From Bacillota bacterium (GTDB lineage Bacteria > Bacillota > Clostridia > Christensenellales > SZUA-584), in NCBI GenBank assembly GCA_023390815.1, contig JAEWCC010000038.1, positions 1-46,189 of the forward strand: DNA of 46,189 bases. Direction: 5' to 3'. The stretch's first letter is position 1, and each line of letters begins with the position of its first letter. Shown piece after piece: positions 21,489 to 30,188 of this stretch. A program made the translations under genes and the position numbers. Under the pieces are notes generated by a model that searched no databases, was not told the DNA's origin, and saw only the letters and a program-made list of their open reading frames with translations.

Positions 21489-21888
21489 GATTCTGCTCCC
21501 CCAAAAAATGATCGATGACGACAGCCATCAGCGCTTCGGTGCGCGTTTGCTGGCCTGTCAGAAATAAATAGCCGATTACAGCCTCCAACCCCGTCGCAAG
21601 CGCGTAATCCTCGCGGCTCATGTTTTTGGGCGGTGCCGATTTCGCGTTTCTGCCCGAACGGAATATCTCCAGTTCGCGTTCCGTAAAATCGCGAACGAGC
21701 AGCTGCGCTGCCTGCGCCTGAGCGCGCGCGTTGACCACGCCTGATGCGGCTCTGTGCATCGCGTCGATGCGGCCTGCACGGCGGCTCACAAGGTGGGTGC
21801 GCACAAACAGGTCGTATACCGTATCGCCGATATACGCAAGGGCTACAGGCGATAACTCGCGGATCTTGTTTTCGTCCAACATGTCCAT
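21463..21888 (-). CDS. mrnC: Mini-ribonuclease III (Mini-III)
   Basis: A 141-residue RNase III catalytic domain without a dsRNA-binding domain, as in MrnC, which matures 23S rRNA. Visible motifs: 'LAYIGDTVYDLFVRTHLV' (the RNase III signature with Asp), 'RSGRNAKSAPPKNMSREDYA' and 'ATGLEAVIGYLFLTGQ' with the second acidic cluster. The first ATG (21888) lies about where transcription should begin from the promoter at 21895-21923 and no Shine-Dalgarno is visible; a second ATG at 21882 is an alternative. Head of the mrnC-thyX-rlmB operon. Confidence 0.92.
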   Translation of the reverse strand: MDMLDENKIRELSPVALAYIGDTVYDLFVRTHLVSRRAGRIDAMHRAASGVVNARAQAQAAQLLVRDFTERELEIFRSGRNAKSAPPKNMSREDYALATGLEAVIGYLFLTGQQTRTEALMAVVIDHFLGEQNHAGNDPER

Positions 21889-21894
21889 TATTTG

Positions 21895-21923
21895 ATTATA
21901 CCATTGTTGCGCTCATGCAACAA
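21895..21923 (-). promoter_or_regulatory. mrnC promoter implying a leaderless transcript
   Basis: Minus strand: TTGTTG (21923-21918), 17 bases ending in TGG (extended -10), TATAAT (21900-21895). The start point, about 7 bases further, falls on or next to the mrnC ATG at 21888. Confidence 0.65.
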
Positions 21924-22023
21924 CGTCGTTTACACTCCTTTACAGGCCAAATTTCGGGACAGGACTAGGCAACCAACCATGGATATGCGATACTGAATAC
22001 GCATCTGTCCGGCCTAATGACTC

Positions 22024-22374
22024 GTGAATCATGCTGAAGAGGTGACAACAACGAAGAGCAGCATCCGTATAGACAGATGTATTTCCAGCATCAGAAACGC
22101 GAGCGGGCCGGAAGCGGCTGAGCGCATAGCCGTCATTAAAGAAAGTATACTCAAGGAACTCGATACCGCCATGCGAAAATCCCAGCCGCAAAGCCGGCGC
22201 GGTACAGGCAGAATTGTGGTACACGTACTCCCGCGGCGATTCCATCTTTACGGCAGACTGGGCGTTTTTCTGGAGGTTGCAGAGGGAGAATATCGATTGG
22301 ACCTGCCCTTTGAATGCTGGATTATCAGCGACAGGAACCTGAATAAGAACGAATTTTCCGTGCAGTTCGAGTAA
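22024..22374 (+). CDS. Doubtful 116-aa ORF in a gap upstream of mrnC
   Basis: An open frame from GTG 22024 to TAA 22374. The C-terminal half ('LYGRLGVFLEVAEGEYRLDL', 'PFECWIISDRNLNKNEF') reads like a globular protein. There is no Shine-Dalgarno before the GTG, and an overlapping minus-strand frame (21940-22245) is open too. I do not recognise a family. It may be a decayed gene or a real small protein; nothing else in 21924-22454 looks like a feature. Confidence 0.3.
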   Translation: MNHAEEVTTTKSSIRIDRCISSIRNASGPEAAERIAVIKESILKELDTAMRKSQPQSRRGTGRIVVHVLPRRFHLYGRLGVFLEVAEGEYRLDLPFECWIISDRNLNKNEFSVQFE

Positions 22375-22454
22375 GCATTTATTTTTAATTTCTTTCGGGC
22401 CGGACAGATGCGACAGAGGTCAAGGGAACTATTTAGCAGCCTTAGCGGATAAAC

Positions 22455-22952
22455 TTAGTAATATAGTCCAGAGCAAAAGATTCTTTCACAGGCTGCAACC
22501 AGCAAAGTCGTAAGGGTGTTGGATAATATGAGAGTTAACATGAGCCTGCGCTTGTTATCCGTATCTTTCCTAAGGGTGCCATAGACGATCGGAAGCTCAA
22601 ACAGCAGTGTGAGCAGTAGATAACCGGCTGCCACGACGTAATACGCCCCTGCGTTGTTAAAGTCGATGATCGAATAGTACGGGGGGCTTAAGTGCTGGAT
22701 AAGCAGTGGGAGAATAAAGGATACAAAGTTAGCGATGACTACCATGGCTGCCGCTTTGAATCGCTTATTCACATGCCCAATTAGGATAACCGCGAGTATT
22801 TCGATTGCGAGTGTCCCGACAATCGCAAAAGGCAATATCGTCAAAGGAGTCGTCTGTGTGAGCCATATCCATGACGAATTGGCGCGGGCAGTGAGCGGCC
22901 AGCATAATGCAAGTATACATGCTGTGATGATGTAACAAATTCTGTGTTTCAT
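22455..22952 (-). CDS. Small exported/integral membrane protein, unknown family
   Basis: A 165-residue protein with an N-terminal signal or first TM ('ICYIITACILALCWPLTARA') and about four more hydrophobic helices, e.g. 'LPFAIVGTLAIEILAVILIG', 'AAAMVVIANFVSFILPLLIQ' and 'AGYLLLTLLFELPIVYGTL'. I do not recognise the family. The start is placed at the ATG at 22952 just before the signal; an in-frame extension to 23051 has no ribosome site and would overlap the opposite promoter region. It is transcribed divergently from the GT39-like gene. Confidence 0.6.
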   Translation of the reverse strand: MKHRICYIITACILALCWPLTARANSSWIWLTQTTPLTILPFAIVGTLAIEILAVILIGHVNKRFKAAAMVVIANFVSFILPLLIQHLSPPYYSIIDFNNAGAYYVVAAGYLLLTLLFELPIVYGTLRKDTDNKRRLMLTLILSNTLTTLLVAACERIFCSGLYY

Positions 22953-23086
22953 GATGACTCTCAGTATATTATACTTATGACAAAAATCATAGCGCAGATA
23001 TAAATATTTACAACGTAAATTCATCTTGCTGGGAATAATGCCGCAGAACAAAGTATAATCATTCCAAGAACGCAGGGAGGGATGCC

Positions 23087-24652
23087 ATGGAAACGATACG
23101 CAAAATCCGCTTTTCAGTCCCGCACCGCTTGCTGTTTTACTGCTTCATCACCTCGGCTATCATTCTTGCGATATGCTCCAAATCATCGTTCCTGTACCCG
23201 CTTAATGACTGGGTGGACGCTAACTGCTATTTTACTGTCGGCAAGGGCATGATGAACGGCTTGGTTCCGTACCGGGACCTCGTGGAACAAAAGGGTATCC
23301 TCCTTTATTTTCTGCACGGAATCGGGTACCTCGTTTCACACAAAACATTCATTGGCGTGTATTTGATTGAAGTGATTGCGGGAACTGGGTACCTCTATTA
23401 CGCAGCAAAGACCACGTCGCTGTTCGTACACGAAAGGTGGGCGTATATCATCACCCCGGTGCTGGCGGCGCTCGTCTATTCGTCCGCCTCATTCGCGCAC
23501 GGCGACAGCGCGGAAGAGCTTTGCCTGCCGCTGCTGATGTTCGGCCTGTACTGGCTTTTCCGCTTTTTCAAAAACAAAGATGACCTGACGCCCCGGGTGC
23601 TGGGTTTAAGCGGCGTCATGGCGGGGTGCGTGCTCTGGATTAAATACACGATGCTCGGCTTCTGGCTGGGCTGGATGATCGCGATATTCGTCGGGCTGCT
23701 GCTGGCAAAGCAGCTACGCAAAGCGTTTGCCTCCTGCCTATGGTTTCTTGGTGGTATGATAGTCGCAATTGTACCATGGCTGGTCTATTTTGCCGCAAAT
23801 GGTGCGCTTGCCGATTGGTTCCATGTGTACTTTTACCTGAATTTCACCGCGTATCCTGAGACGCATGGCCTTGCGGAGATGCTGGGCAGCGTTTGGAAGT
23901 CGGTTTCGGAGACCATACTGGCCAGCCCCGCGCTGCTGGTTTCTATCGTTATCGGGCTGCTGGGGTTCTTGGGCACCAATAGGCTAATCAAGGGCGCTTG
24001 GCCTAAAGTATGCCTTCTTTTAATACCTGCGCTGCTCGCGCTGGGCGTTTACGCCGGGGGAAGGGCATATCCCTATTACTTTTTGATTATCATGGGCATG
24101 CTGATGCTGCCCGGTTTGATCGTGCTTGCCCGCGCAATTTCCGCGCTGGCTGGCGCATGGAGGACCGCGGAGGCAAGGCGAAAACCAAACATCCGAATAC
24201 CGCGGCTGCTGTTCGGCTTGCTCTGCGCGCTCGTGCTGGCGCTTTCGTCCGCATACGCGTACAGCGCCTATCAGTACCGCGATTTTATGGAAGTGGACAA
24301 AGAAGCGCTTGCGCAGTACCGCTTTGCGCAGATTATGAACGAGGAGCAGGACCCGACGCTGCTCAATTACGGCTTTCTGGACGGCGGATTTTATACCGCT
24401 GCGGACATCCTGCCCGCGACGAAATACTTCTGCAAGCTGAACCTCGATGTGCCCGAAATCATGGAAACGCAGCAGCAGTTGATCCATGACAAGACTGTGC
24501 AGTTCGTCGTGCTGCGCCTTAAAGACCGGCCGCAGGACTACGGCAGCGATGTTCCTTATCTGCTCGAAAACTACGAGTTGGTGGATGTTGTGCCGCAGGA
24601 GTTCGAGCATCTTAACTTTGTTTACTGTTTGTTTCGGGTAAAAGAATATTAG
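23087..24652 (+). CDS. GT39/ArnT-like polytopic glycosyltransferase
   Basis: A 521-residue membrane protein with about ten TM helices. The first extracytoplasmic loop carries 'LNDWVDANCYFTVGKGMMNG' then 'LVPYRDLVEQKGILLYFLHG', the Asp-containing loop typical of PMT_2-type (GT39/ArnT) transferases that move sugars from polyprenyl-phosphate to cell-wall polymers. The family in Bacillota is often labelled as involved in teichoic-acid or surface glycan decoration. The C-terminal 110 residues form a small extracytoplasmic domain. ATG 23087 follows 'CAGGGAGGGATGCC'. The acceptor is unknown and no glycan operon flanks it. Confidence 0.75.
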   Translation: METIRKIRFSVPHRLLFYCFITSAIILAICSKSSFLYPLNDWVDANCYFTVGKGMMNGLVPYRDLVEQKGILLYFLHGIGYLVSHKTFIGVYLIEVIAGTGYLYYAAKTTSLFVHERWAYIITPVLAALVYSSASFAHGDSAEELCLPLLMFGLYWLFRFFKNKDDLTPRVLGLSGVMAGCVLWIKYTMLGFWLGWMIAIFVGLLLAKQLRKAFASCLWFLGGMIVAIVPWLVYFAANGALADWFHVYFYLNFTAYPETHGLAEMLGSVWKSVSETILASPALLVSIVIGLLGFLGTNRLIKGAWPKVCLLLIPALLALGVYAGGRAYPYYFLIIMGMLMLPGLIVLARAISALAGAWRTAEARRKPNIRIPRLLFGLLCALVLALSSAYAYSAYQYRDFMEVDKEALAQYRFAQIMNEEQDPTLLNYGFLDGGFYTAADILPATKYFCKLNLDVPEIMETQQQLIHDKTVQFVVLRLKDRPQDYGSDVPYLLENYELVDVVPQEFEHLNFVYCLFRVKEY

Positions 24653-24732
24653 ATTTATGGGTGTACTATTTATATTCTTTAGGAGACAACATTTTGTGTT
24701 ATTATATTGCTGAGGTTTAAGGAGAATAGGGA

Positions 24733-25410
24733 ATGAGAAAAAGCAATATAAATGGACATGAAATCCCATACAATTTATCCATAACGGAATTGAATGAACT
24801 GGTTTCAAGCAGCAATATGGTTAGTTTCATGCTGGGGTGTGAAGCCTTATCGCAAAAGGATGATATTGAGGCTTTTAACATATTATTCAGATGTCTTAGT
24901 AAAGAAGACAAATATAAAAGGCGATATGCGTTAGAAGCGATATCCCATCATGCATATAAAGAAAGGCTAACTGAAATACTCGAGAAGAGCTTATCTGATG
25001 ATATATTAATTATTAAAACCGCACTTTGTATCATTTACCAAGAAAGAATCCGAGTTTCAAAAGAAAAAGTATTTAACGTTTTTAGAATAAAGGGAGATGA
25101 ACTAGATCACTACCATTTTTGGTCAATTTTGGTTGTAGCAACTCAGAATGATTTTGATGAAGGTTTGGCCCTTTTAAAGAAATATAAATCCAAAGAGTCG
25201 GTTGAGCATGTTTTAGTTGAAGTTTTATTTAATATTACGGCTGATGAAAACTGGGTGGAACTATATGATTTGATCAAAGATCACAAAAAACCGCAAATAA
25301 GAATGGCTGCATGTAGGTTGTTTGTCAAGTATAATAACCTTGCCGAATTAACAAAATTTATCGAGGATCAGGATGGTCACATTAGAAAATTCGTTCAGAA
25401 ATTTCTATAG
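24733..25410 (+). CDS. HEAT-repeat-like protein, AT-rich singleton
   Basis: A 225-residue all-helical protein with repeated helix pairs of HEAT/armadillo type: 'KEDKYKRRYALEAISHHA', 'LSDDILIIKTALCIIYQE', 'HKKPQIRMAACRLFVKYN', 'DQDGHIRKFVQKFL'. The Arg/Lys-x-x-A-x-x-A/L helix pattern is typical. It is a probable protein-binding scaffold with no catalytic motif. Base composition (about 35% GC by eye) differs from both neighbours, indicating recent transfer. Start ATG 24733 follows 'AAGGAGAATAGGG'. It ends at a shared bidirectional terminator. Confidence 0.65.
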   Translation: MRKSNINGHEIPYNLSITELNELVSSSNMVSFMLGCEALSQKDDIEAFNILFRCLSKEDKYKRRYALEAISHHAYKERLTEILEKSLSDDILIIKTALCIIYQERIRVSKEKVFNVFRIKGDELDHYHFWSILVVATQNDFDEGLALLKKYKSKESVEHVLVEVLFNITADENWVELYDLIKDHKKPQIRMAACRLFVKYNNLAELTKFIEDQDGHIRKFVQKFL

Positions 25411-25490
25411 GTTTATTATATTGGGGACTCAAAAAATTCCGGCACGCAAAACTATAACTTTTTGGTGTCCATAAGAGTATGAATACATAA

Positions 25491-25522
25491 AGAGCGGGGC
25501 TGCCATTCGGAAGCCCCGCTCT
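25491..25522. terminator. Bidirectional terminator between HEAT gene and SPFH gene
   Basis: AGAGCGGGGCT (25491-25501) pairs perfectly with AGCCCCGCTCT (25512-25522). T-runs are short on both sides. Confidence 0.8.
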
Positions 25523-25535
25523 TTGAATTATCCGT

Positions 25536-27587
25536 TTATTTCTTTTTTTCATCTTCCGCAGCAGGCACAGGCACCGCTACAGGAGCTACAGGCTCCGTTG
25601 CAACCGGTTCCGCGTCCGCGCTGAGTTCGATCGTGTTGATGATCGACTCTTTAATGGACTTCACGCGTTCGTCCACCTTACCGTCTTCATCCTCACCGAT
25701 CTTCACACCCAGCTTTTCGCTGATGATCAGATTGAGCAGCGATTCAAACGCGTTGGCCGTGCTGCCCTGACCATCCTTGCCGCCCATGGTAAAGACCGTC
25801 TTCGGCACGATCGCTACCTGCGATTTTTCGATCGCGGCGGTGAACTTGCTCATGACGTCCTGAATGACCTGGAACTGCGGCCCGCCGTACGCTTTGACCT
25901 GCTCCTCGATCGCGATGGCGCGGCCGATACCCACGCGGGCTTCCTTTTCGGCTTCGGCCTTCGCGATAGCCTTGATCTTCGAGGCTTCCTGCAGCGACCG
26001 CTGGTAATCCGCCTTGCCCTGGTTGCCCTGAATCTCGATGTTGATCTCGGACTCGGTCAGGAACTTCTGCTGCTGCGCGCGGGATTCAGCTTCACGAAGC
26101 TCTTTCTCCTTGCCCGCCGCCTTTTCCTGCTGCGAATACGTCTCGATCCGCTCGATGGCGATCTGCCGGTCGCGCAGCTGCGCGAGGATGACCTCGATCT
26201 TGTTGTCGTTGACCGAAGCCGACGGCGTACCAATCAGCACTTCCTCCAGCTCCAGATTGTAGTGCTCGAACTTGGCTTTCATCTCGTTCGAAGACGTATT
26301 CTGGATCTCGTTGCGCTCCTGAATGAGCTGGATCAGCGTCTTGGTCTGGCCGATGTTCTTGAAGTACGCGGAGACCATCGGGTCGAGCGTCTGGTCCACG
26401 AGCATCTTGATATCGCCAAACCGCTGGATCACGAGCGGCGCCTTCTTATAGTCGATGTGCATCACGACGGACAGCGGCAGCGACGGCTCGAAAGCATCCT
26501 TGGTGATCAGGCTGACTTCCTTCAGGTTCTCGTCGTAGAGGTGCGCGCCCGCCTGGTTGCTGATCCACTTTAAGATGATGTTCGTTGTCGGCACGCGGAT
26601 GATTTTGCCCGCATACGTGTTGAACGCGTACTTGCCCGGCATCAGGGGTTCTCCCCATACGCCGCGGAAGCCCTGCTGCACCAACTCGCCGTGCTTGTAG
26701 CTTTCACCCGTGGAATCCACGCCGCGCGGCCCGATGTAGCTGACCACGACGCCCACGAATCCCACTTCGATGACCGATTTGTCGATCAGCTCCACCGTCG
26801 CAAAGAAGCGGTTGATGAAGTACGTGCCTTCCACCAGCACCTGATATTGACGTCCGCGGAAACCGCCCGCCGCCAGGAACTTTTCGGGATCCTGGAAGTT
26901 GTTGTGGTAGGTTGCCGGGTTTGCCGGGTCCGTACCGACCGCAGGCGCGATGATGTCGTCCTTCGTCAGCGAAAGGCCGTCGTGTACCGTGACGATACCC
27001 ACCTTGTCGTCGCTGCCCTTGATGACGATCGGCTTAAAGCCGTTCCGCTCGCGCAGGATCTCTGCCATGTTCACGATCGTCGCTTCCTCAGCGCGGCTTC
27101 CGAGAGGCAGGAAGTAAATCTTATCCTGCGTGATGATCACGAACTGCGCCAGGTTGAATGCGTACGTACCTTCGCGGATGATCCCTCTCTGGGGTCCCTT
27201 CTGGCCGCCATTCAGCAGAAAAGCCTTTGCATCCTGAAAGTTGTTGCCCTCCGGAACCACCTTGCCCAGCGTCTGCGTCGGCGCAAGCGGCTTGCCGTCA
27301 CGCGCGAACACGTAGGCGATCTGTCCCTGCGGCACTGTGACGAGCGGGCACATATGCACCTTGTACATCAGCGGGCTCAAGAAGTGAATACCGCCGCGGA
27401 TGATCTGCGGCTGGTAGCCTGCTTCGCCCTTGAGCGCGATGATCTGCTCGTTCAGAGAGCCTCGCGGAGACCACCATTTTTCGATAATGGCGATCTTGTT
27501 GTTGGGTATGATCCGAAAGCCGAGGAACAGCTTCAAAAAGATGAAGAAGCCGACAATCGCGATCAATACGATGAGTAAAATATCCAT
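25536..27587 (-). CDS. Large SPFH/band-7 (flotillin-like) membrane protein
   Basis: A 683-residue protein anchored by one N-terminal TM (about residues 2-24), followed by an N-terminal region ('FRIIPNNKIAIIEKWWSPRG') and a long SPFH region that includes 'VEVGFVGVVVSYIGPRG'-like strands and 'AFNTYAGKIIRVPTTNIIL'. Then comes a coiled coil about residues 460-570 rich in Glu/Ala/Gln/Lys ('EQEKAAGKEKELREAESRAQ'-like), and a C-terminal tail with Pro/Val/Ala ('EPVATEPVAPVAVPVP') ending in KKK. SPFH proteins oligomerise into membrane rafts or vaults that modulate proteases and membrane stress. It is longer than ordinary flotillins (about 500). The start at 27587 follows 'AAAAGGGG'. It is a monocistronic minus-strand gene. 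Confidence 0.85.
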   Translation of the reverse strand: MDILLIVLIAIVGFFIFLKLFLGFRIIPNNKIAIIEKWWSPRGSLNEQIIALKGEAGYQPQIIRGGIHFLSPLMYKVHMCPLVTVPQGQIAYVFARDGKPLAPTQTLGKVVPEGNNFQDAKAFLLNGGQKGPQRGIIREGTYAFNLAQFVIITQDKIYFLPLGSRAEEATIVNMAEILRERNGFKPIVIKGSDDKVGIVTVHDGLSLTKDDIIAPAVGTDPANPATYHNNFQDPEKFLAAGGFRGRQYQVLVEGTYFINRFFATVELIDKSVIEVGFVGVVVSYIGPRGVDSTGESYKHGELVQQGFRGVWGEPLMPGKYAFNTYAGKIIRVPTTNIILKWISNQAGAHLYDENLKEVSLITKDAFEPSLPLSVVMHIDYKKAPLVIQRFGDIKMLVDQTLDPMVSAYFKNIGQTKTLIQLIQERNEIQNTSSNEMKAKFEHYNLELEEVLIGTPSASVNDNKIEVILAQLRDRQIAIERIETYSQQEKAAGKEKELREAESRAQQQKFLTESEINIEIQGNQGKADYQRSLQEASKIKAIAKAEAEKEARVGIGRAIAIEEQVKAYGGPQFQVIQDVMSKFTAAIEKSQVAIVPKTVFTMGGKDGQGSTANAFESLLNLIISEKLGVKIGEDEDGKVDERVKSIKESIINTIELSADAEPVATEPVAPVAVPVPAAEDEKKK

Positions 27588-27772
27588 GCTTAATACCCCT
27601 TTTCTAAGGCAAAGACGGGGCTCTCACCCCGCCTTGACCCTGGTCAAATTATGAAAATATTGTAACTGATATACACTGAAAAGTAAAATGCCGCTAAAAT
27701 TCGCCCTGAATCGCGGGGAATGTTGGGGGGGCATTAGATGAAAGCTACTCTTCCGGTCGTATTCGGCCTTGC

Positions 27773-28426
27773 TCAGGCTCGCTCAGGCGCGTCGTAGCGC
27801 CCGCTGACAAGCTGACGGTGATAAAGCCAAATGTTGAACGGCCAGTTGGAGACGCCGATCACAGGCCAGATGAACCAGCCGCCGCCCTGCTGCACAAGGA
27901 TGTTGACTGCAAAGAGCAGTACCGATATAAAAAGCCAGCCCAGCAGCGCGGTACGCAGCAGCTTTCGGTAGGGCATCTCAATAACCTGTATCTTGTCGGG
28001 CTGCTGGCGGAAGCTGATGGCCGCTACCAGCGGCCAGATACCGGCGCCCACGATGATCGCGAGAAAGCTGAAGCCGAAGGATGGGGCGAAATAGATGCCC
28101 GTATTGTAAGAACTCAGCAGAAAAGCGAGCCAGCACAGCAGAAATTCACCCACGATCACTGCGGACCCCACGAGCGCGTTGTCCCGGTTGATACGGTTCG
28201 CGTACACCGTTTTTACGTTGCCGGAAACCTGATCGAACAGGGCCGTTACGTCGCCAAGATCGGTCAACGCTTTACGGGAGGCTTCCTCGTAGGTGAGGCC
28301 CTGCGACTGAAGGTCCTCCGTCTTGAGGTGAAGTGTATCGCGCAGTTCCTCAATTTGCTCTCGTACCTCGCGCGTGTCCGGATATTTCTTTTGTAAACCG
28401 TTTAAATATTCACTAATCGTTCCCAT
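27773..28426 (-). CDS. HAAS/permease-prefix-domain membrane protein paired with PadR
   Basis: A 217-residue protein. Residues 1-60 ('TISEYLNGLQKKYPDTREVR' ... 'EEASRKALTDLGDVTALF') form the HAAS-like cytosolic helical domain that accompanies PadR regulators (DUF1700/permease prefix domain), followed by about four TM helices. In known pairs the HAAS protein is the PadR target and senses the membrane. The start at 28426 follows 'GGAGGAATAGCC' and lies 2 bases past the PadR stop. The final 25 residues are basic. Confidence 0.8.
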   Translation of the reverse strand: MGTISEYLNGLQKKYPDTREVREQIEELRDTLHLKTEDLQSQGLTYEEASRKALTDLGDVTALFDQVSGNVKTVYANRINRDNALVGSAVIVGEFLLCWLAFLLSSYNTGIYFAPSFGFSFLAIIVGAGIWPLVAAISFRQQPDKIQVIEMPYRKLLRTALLGWLFISVLLFAVNILVQQGGGWFIWPVIGVSNWPFNIWLYHRQLVSGRYDAPERA

Positions 28427-28428
28427 GG

Positions 28429-28755
28429 CTATTCCTCCAGTAACCGGTCGATAATTTTCTTTGCGTACGCCCACTGCTTTAAGTTGCTTGCGTGTACGCG
28501 CAGCCCCTGCGGCGTAATCCGGTAGTACTTGCGCCGAGCCCCTTGTGTTTCGTCGCCCCAGTAGGCTTCAATAAGCCCCTGGCTCTCCAGCCGCCGAATT
28601 GTGCTGTACATGGACGGCTCCTTGAGTTCGTATTCGCCGCCGCTCTTTTGCATCACGAGCTTGCCGATCTCGTAACCATACTTGTCGCCGCTTTTAAGCA
28701 GACCTAGCAGCATGGTGTCAATATGCCCGCGAATGAGATCGCTGCTTACATCCAT
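28429..28755 (-). CDS. PadR-family transcriptional regulator
   Basis: A 108-residue PadR-type repressor: 'SDLIRGHIDTMLLGLLKSGD', 'KYGYEIGKLV', 'EPSMYSTIRRLESQGLIEAY', 'YYRITPQGLRVH'. Members repress adjacent membrane genes and their own promoter. The start at 28755 follows 'GGGAGGTGCGTT'; an in-frame upstream start (28782) lies before that site. It is co-transcribed with the HAAS membrane protein. A matching inverted repeat lies just upstream. Confidence 0.9.
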   Translation of the reverse strand: MDVSSDLIRGHIDTMLLGLLKSGDKYGYEIGKLVMQKSGGEYELKEPSMYSTIRRLESQGLIEAYWGDETQGARRKYYRITPQGLRVHASNLKQWAYAKKIIDRLLEE

Positions 28756-28784
28756 AACGCACCTCCCATATGAAGGTAACACAT

Positions 28785-28824
28785 AATACTATGCGTGTCA
28801 ATGTATTGTTTGATAAATAGTATT
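28785..28824 (-). promoter_or_regulatory. Probable PadR operator region
   Basis: AATACTAT (28785-28792) and ATAGTATT (28817-28824) form an inverted repeat with a 24-base spacer immediately upstream of padR. A minus-strand TTGACA (28802-28797) lies between the arms. Arm spacing is wide, so two half-sites or DNA looping are possible. Confidence 0.5.
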
Positions 28825-28834
28825 GTACGAGCAA

Positions 28835-28857
28835 TAAAAAAGCCGCTGTACGCGGCT
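28835..28857 (-). terminator. Terminator of gdhA
   Basis: AGCCGC (28841-28846) and GCGGCT (28852-28857) pair; read on the minus strand the hairpin is followed by six T (28840-28835). Confidence 0.85.
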
Positions 28858-28869
28858 TAGGTGAAACGA

Positions 28870-30123
28870 TCAGGGGAATATGCCGCGTATCTTGCGCGCG
28901 TTCACCACGCGGTCCAGCGCGACCATGTAGGCGGATATCCGCATGCTCACGGATTTGGATGAGGCGAGCGAGTATACCTCTTCAAAGCTGCGGGTCATAA
29001 TTTTTTTAAGCAGGGAGTTGATCTCGTGAACGTCCCAGAAGATAGCCTGCAGGTTCTGCACCCATTCGAAGTAGGACACCACCACGCCGCCCGCGTTGGC
29101 GAGTATGTCCGGTACGACGACCACGCCCTTGTTCTTCAGTATCTCGTCCGCCGCAGTGGTAGTCGGGCCGTTCGCGCCCTCGACAATGACCTTGGCTTGC
29201 ACATGCGGGGCAATTTCTTCTGTGATTTGGTTCTCCATTGCAGCTGGGATCAGGATATCGGCGTCCAGTGTAAGCAGCTCCTCGTTGCTGATTTCACGCA
29301 CACCTTTGGCGGAATATCCCCTGAGCGTACGGTTCGCCTGCACGTATTCAGCCACTTCTCGAATGTTGAGCCCATTTTCATTGTACAGGCCGCTGCCCAC
29401 GTCGCTGACTGCGACGACGTTGCAACCCTTGTCGTAGAAAATGTGCGCCGCCGTGCCTCCCACGTTACCGAAGCCCTGTACAGCAATTCTGGCCTTCTGC
29501 ATGGGGATGCCCAAACGGAAAGCAATCTCATCCGTGACGATGACGACGCCGCGGCCCGTGGCTTCCCGGCGGCCGAGCGATCCGCCAATCTCGATGGGCT
29601 TGCCTGTGACCACGCCGGGCACCGCATAGCCTTTGAACATGCTGTAGGTGTCCATAATCCAGCTCATCACGCGCGCGTCCGTTCCCACATCCGGGGCGGG
29701 AATATCCATCTCCGGCCCGAGCACGGGCAGGATCGCCGCGGTATACCGCCGCGTCAGGCGCGAAAGCTCGCGCTCACTGAGCGTGGCGGGGTCTACCTGC
29801 ACTGCGCCTTTCGCACCGCCGTAGGGGATGTTAACGACTGCGCATTTCCAGGTCATCCAGGCCGCAAGCGCGCGCACCTCGTCGATATCCACATCCGGAT
29901 GGAAGCGGATGCCGCCCTTGCAGGGCCCGCGGGAGCTGCTGTGCTGCACCCGATATCCGTTGAAAACGCGCGTTGTGCCGTCGTCCATCTCTACCGGCAC
30001 CGCTACCTTAAGCTCGCGCTCCGGATAACGCAGCACAACATAGTCGTTCTGGGCGCATCCCAACAGTTGGGCTGCCCGGTCTAGTACCGACAACATCTGT
30101 TCGTAAGGATTGTAGTCTGCCAT
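28870..30123 (-). CDS. gdhA: Glu/Leu/Phe/Val dehydrogenase (glutamate dehydrogenase)
   Basis: A 417-residue ELFV dehydrogenase of the clostridial hexameric type. 'RGPCKGGIRFHPDVDIDEVR' and 'VVNIPYGGAKGAVQVDP' contain the substrate Lys pair; 'RREATGRGVVIVTDEI' and 'AVQGFGNVGGTAA' (Rossmann GxGxxG) form the NAD(P) domain; 'ILANAGGVVVSYFEWVQN' carries the Ser/Glu hinge residues. It interconverts glutamate and 2-oxoglutarate plus ammonium. Length is normal (about 415-450). Start 30123 follows 'CAGGAGGAACC'. Monocistronic with its own terminator. Functionally it relates to the glnK-amt operon in this window. Confidence 0.92.
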   Translation of the reverse strand: MADYNPYEQMLSVLDRAAQLLGCAQNDYVVLRYPERELKVAVPVEMDDGTTRVFNGYRVQHSSSRGPCKGGIRFHPDVDIDEVRALAAWMTWKCAVVNIPYGGAKGAVQVDPATLSERELSRLTRRYTAAILPVLGPEMDIPAPDVGTDARVMSWIMDTYSMFKGYAVPGVVTGKPIEIGGSLGRREATGRGVVIVTDEIAFRLGIPMQKARIAVQGFGNVGGTAAHIFYDKGCNVVAVSDVGSGLYNENGLNIREVAEYVQANRTLRGYSAKGVREISNEELLTLDADILIPAAMENQITEEIAPHVQAKVIVEGANGPTTTAADEILKNKGVVVVPDILANAGGVVVSYFEWVQNLQAIFWDVHEINSLLKKIMTRSFEEVYSLASSKSVSMRISAYMVALDRVVNARKIRGIFP

Positions 30124-30188
30124 TGTGGTTCCTCCTGTGTTTTAGCCGGATTTAGTTGATCTGAAACAATGATCCGCCAAGGGTATGG

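Noticed and set aside
21940..22245. Minus-strand ORF overlapping the doubtful 22024 gene
   Set aside because: No ribosome site and no protein-like pattern; kept only as a reason for doubting the plus-strand ORF.
27597..27772. Possible riboswitch or leader upstream of the SPFH gene (GGGG...CCCC hairpin near 27617-27628)
   Set aside because: A short stem without a T-run and no aptamer pattern; too weak to claim.
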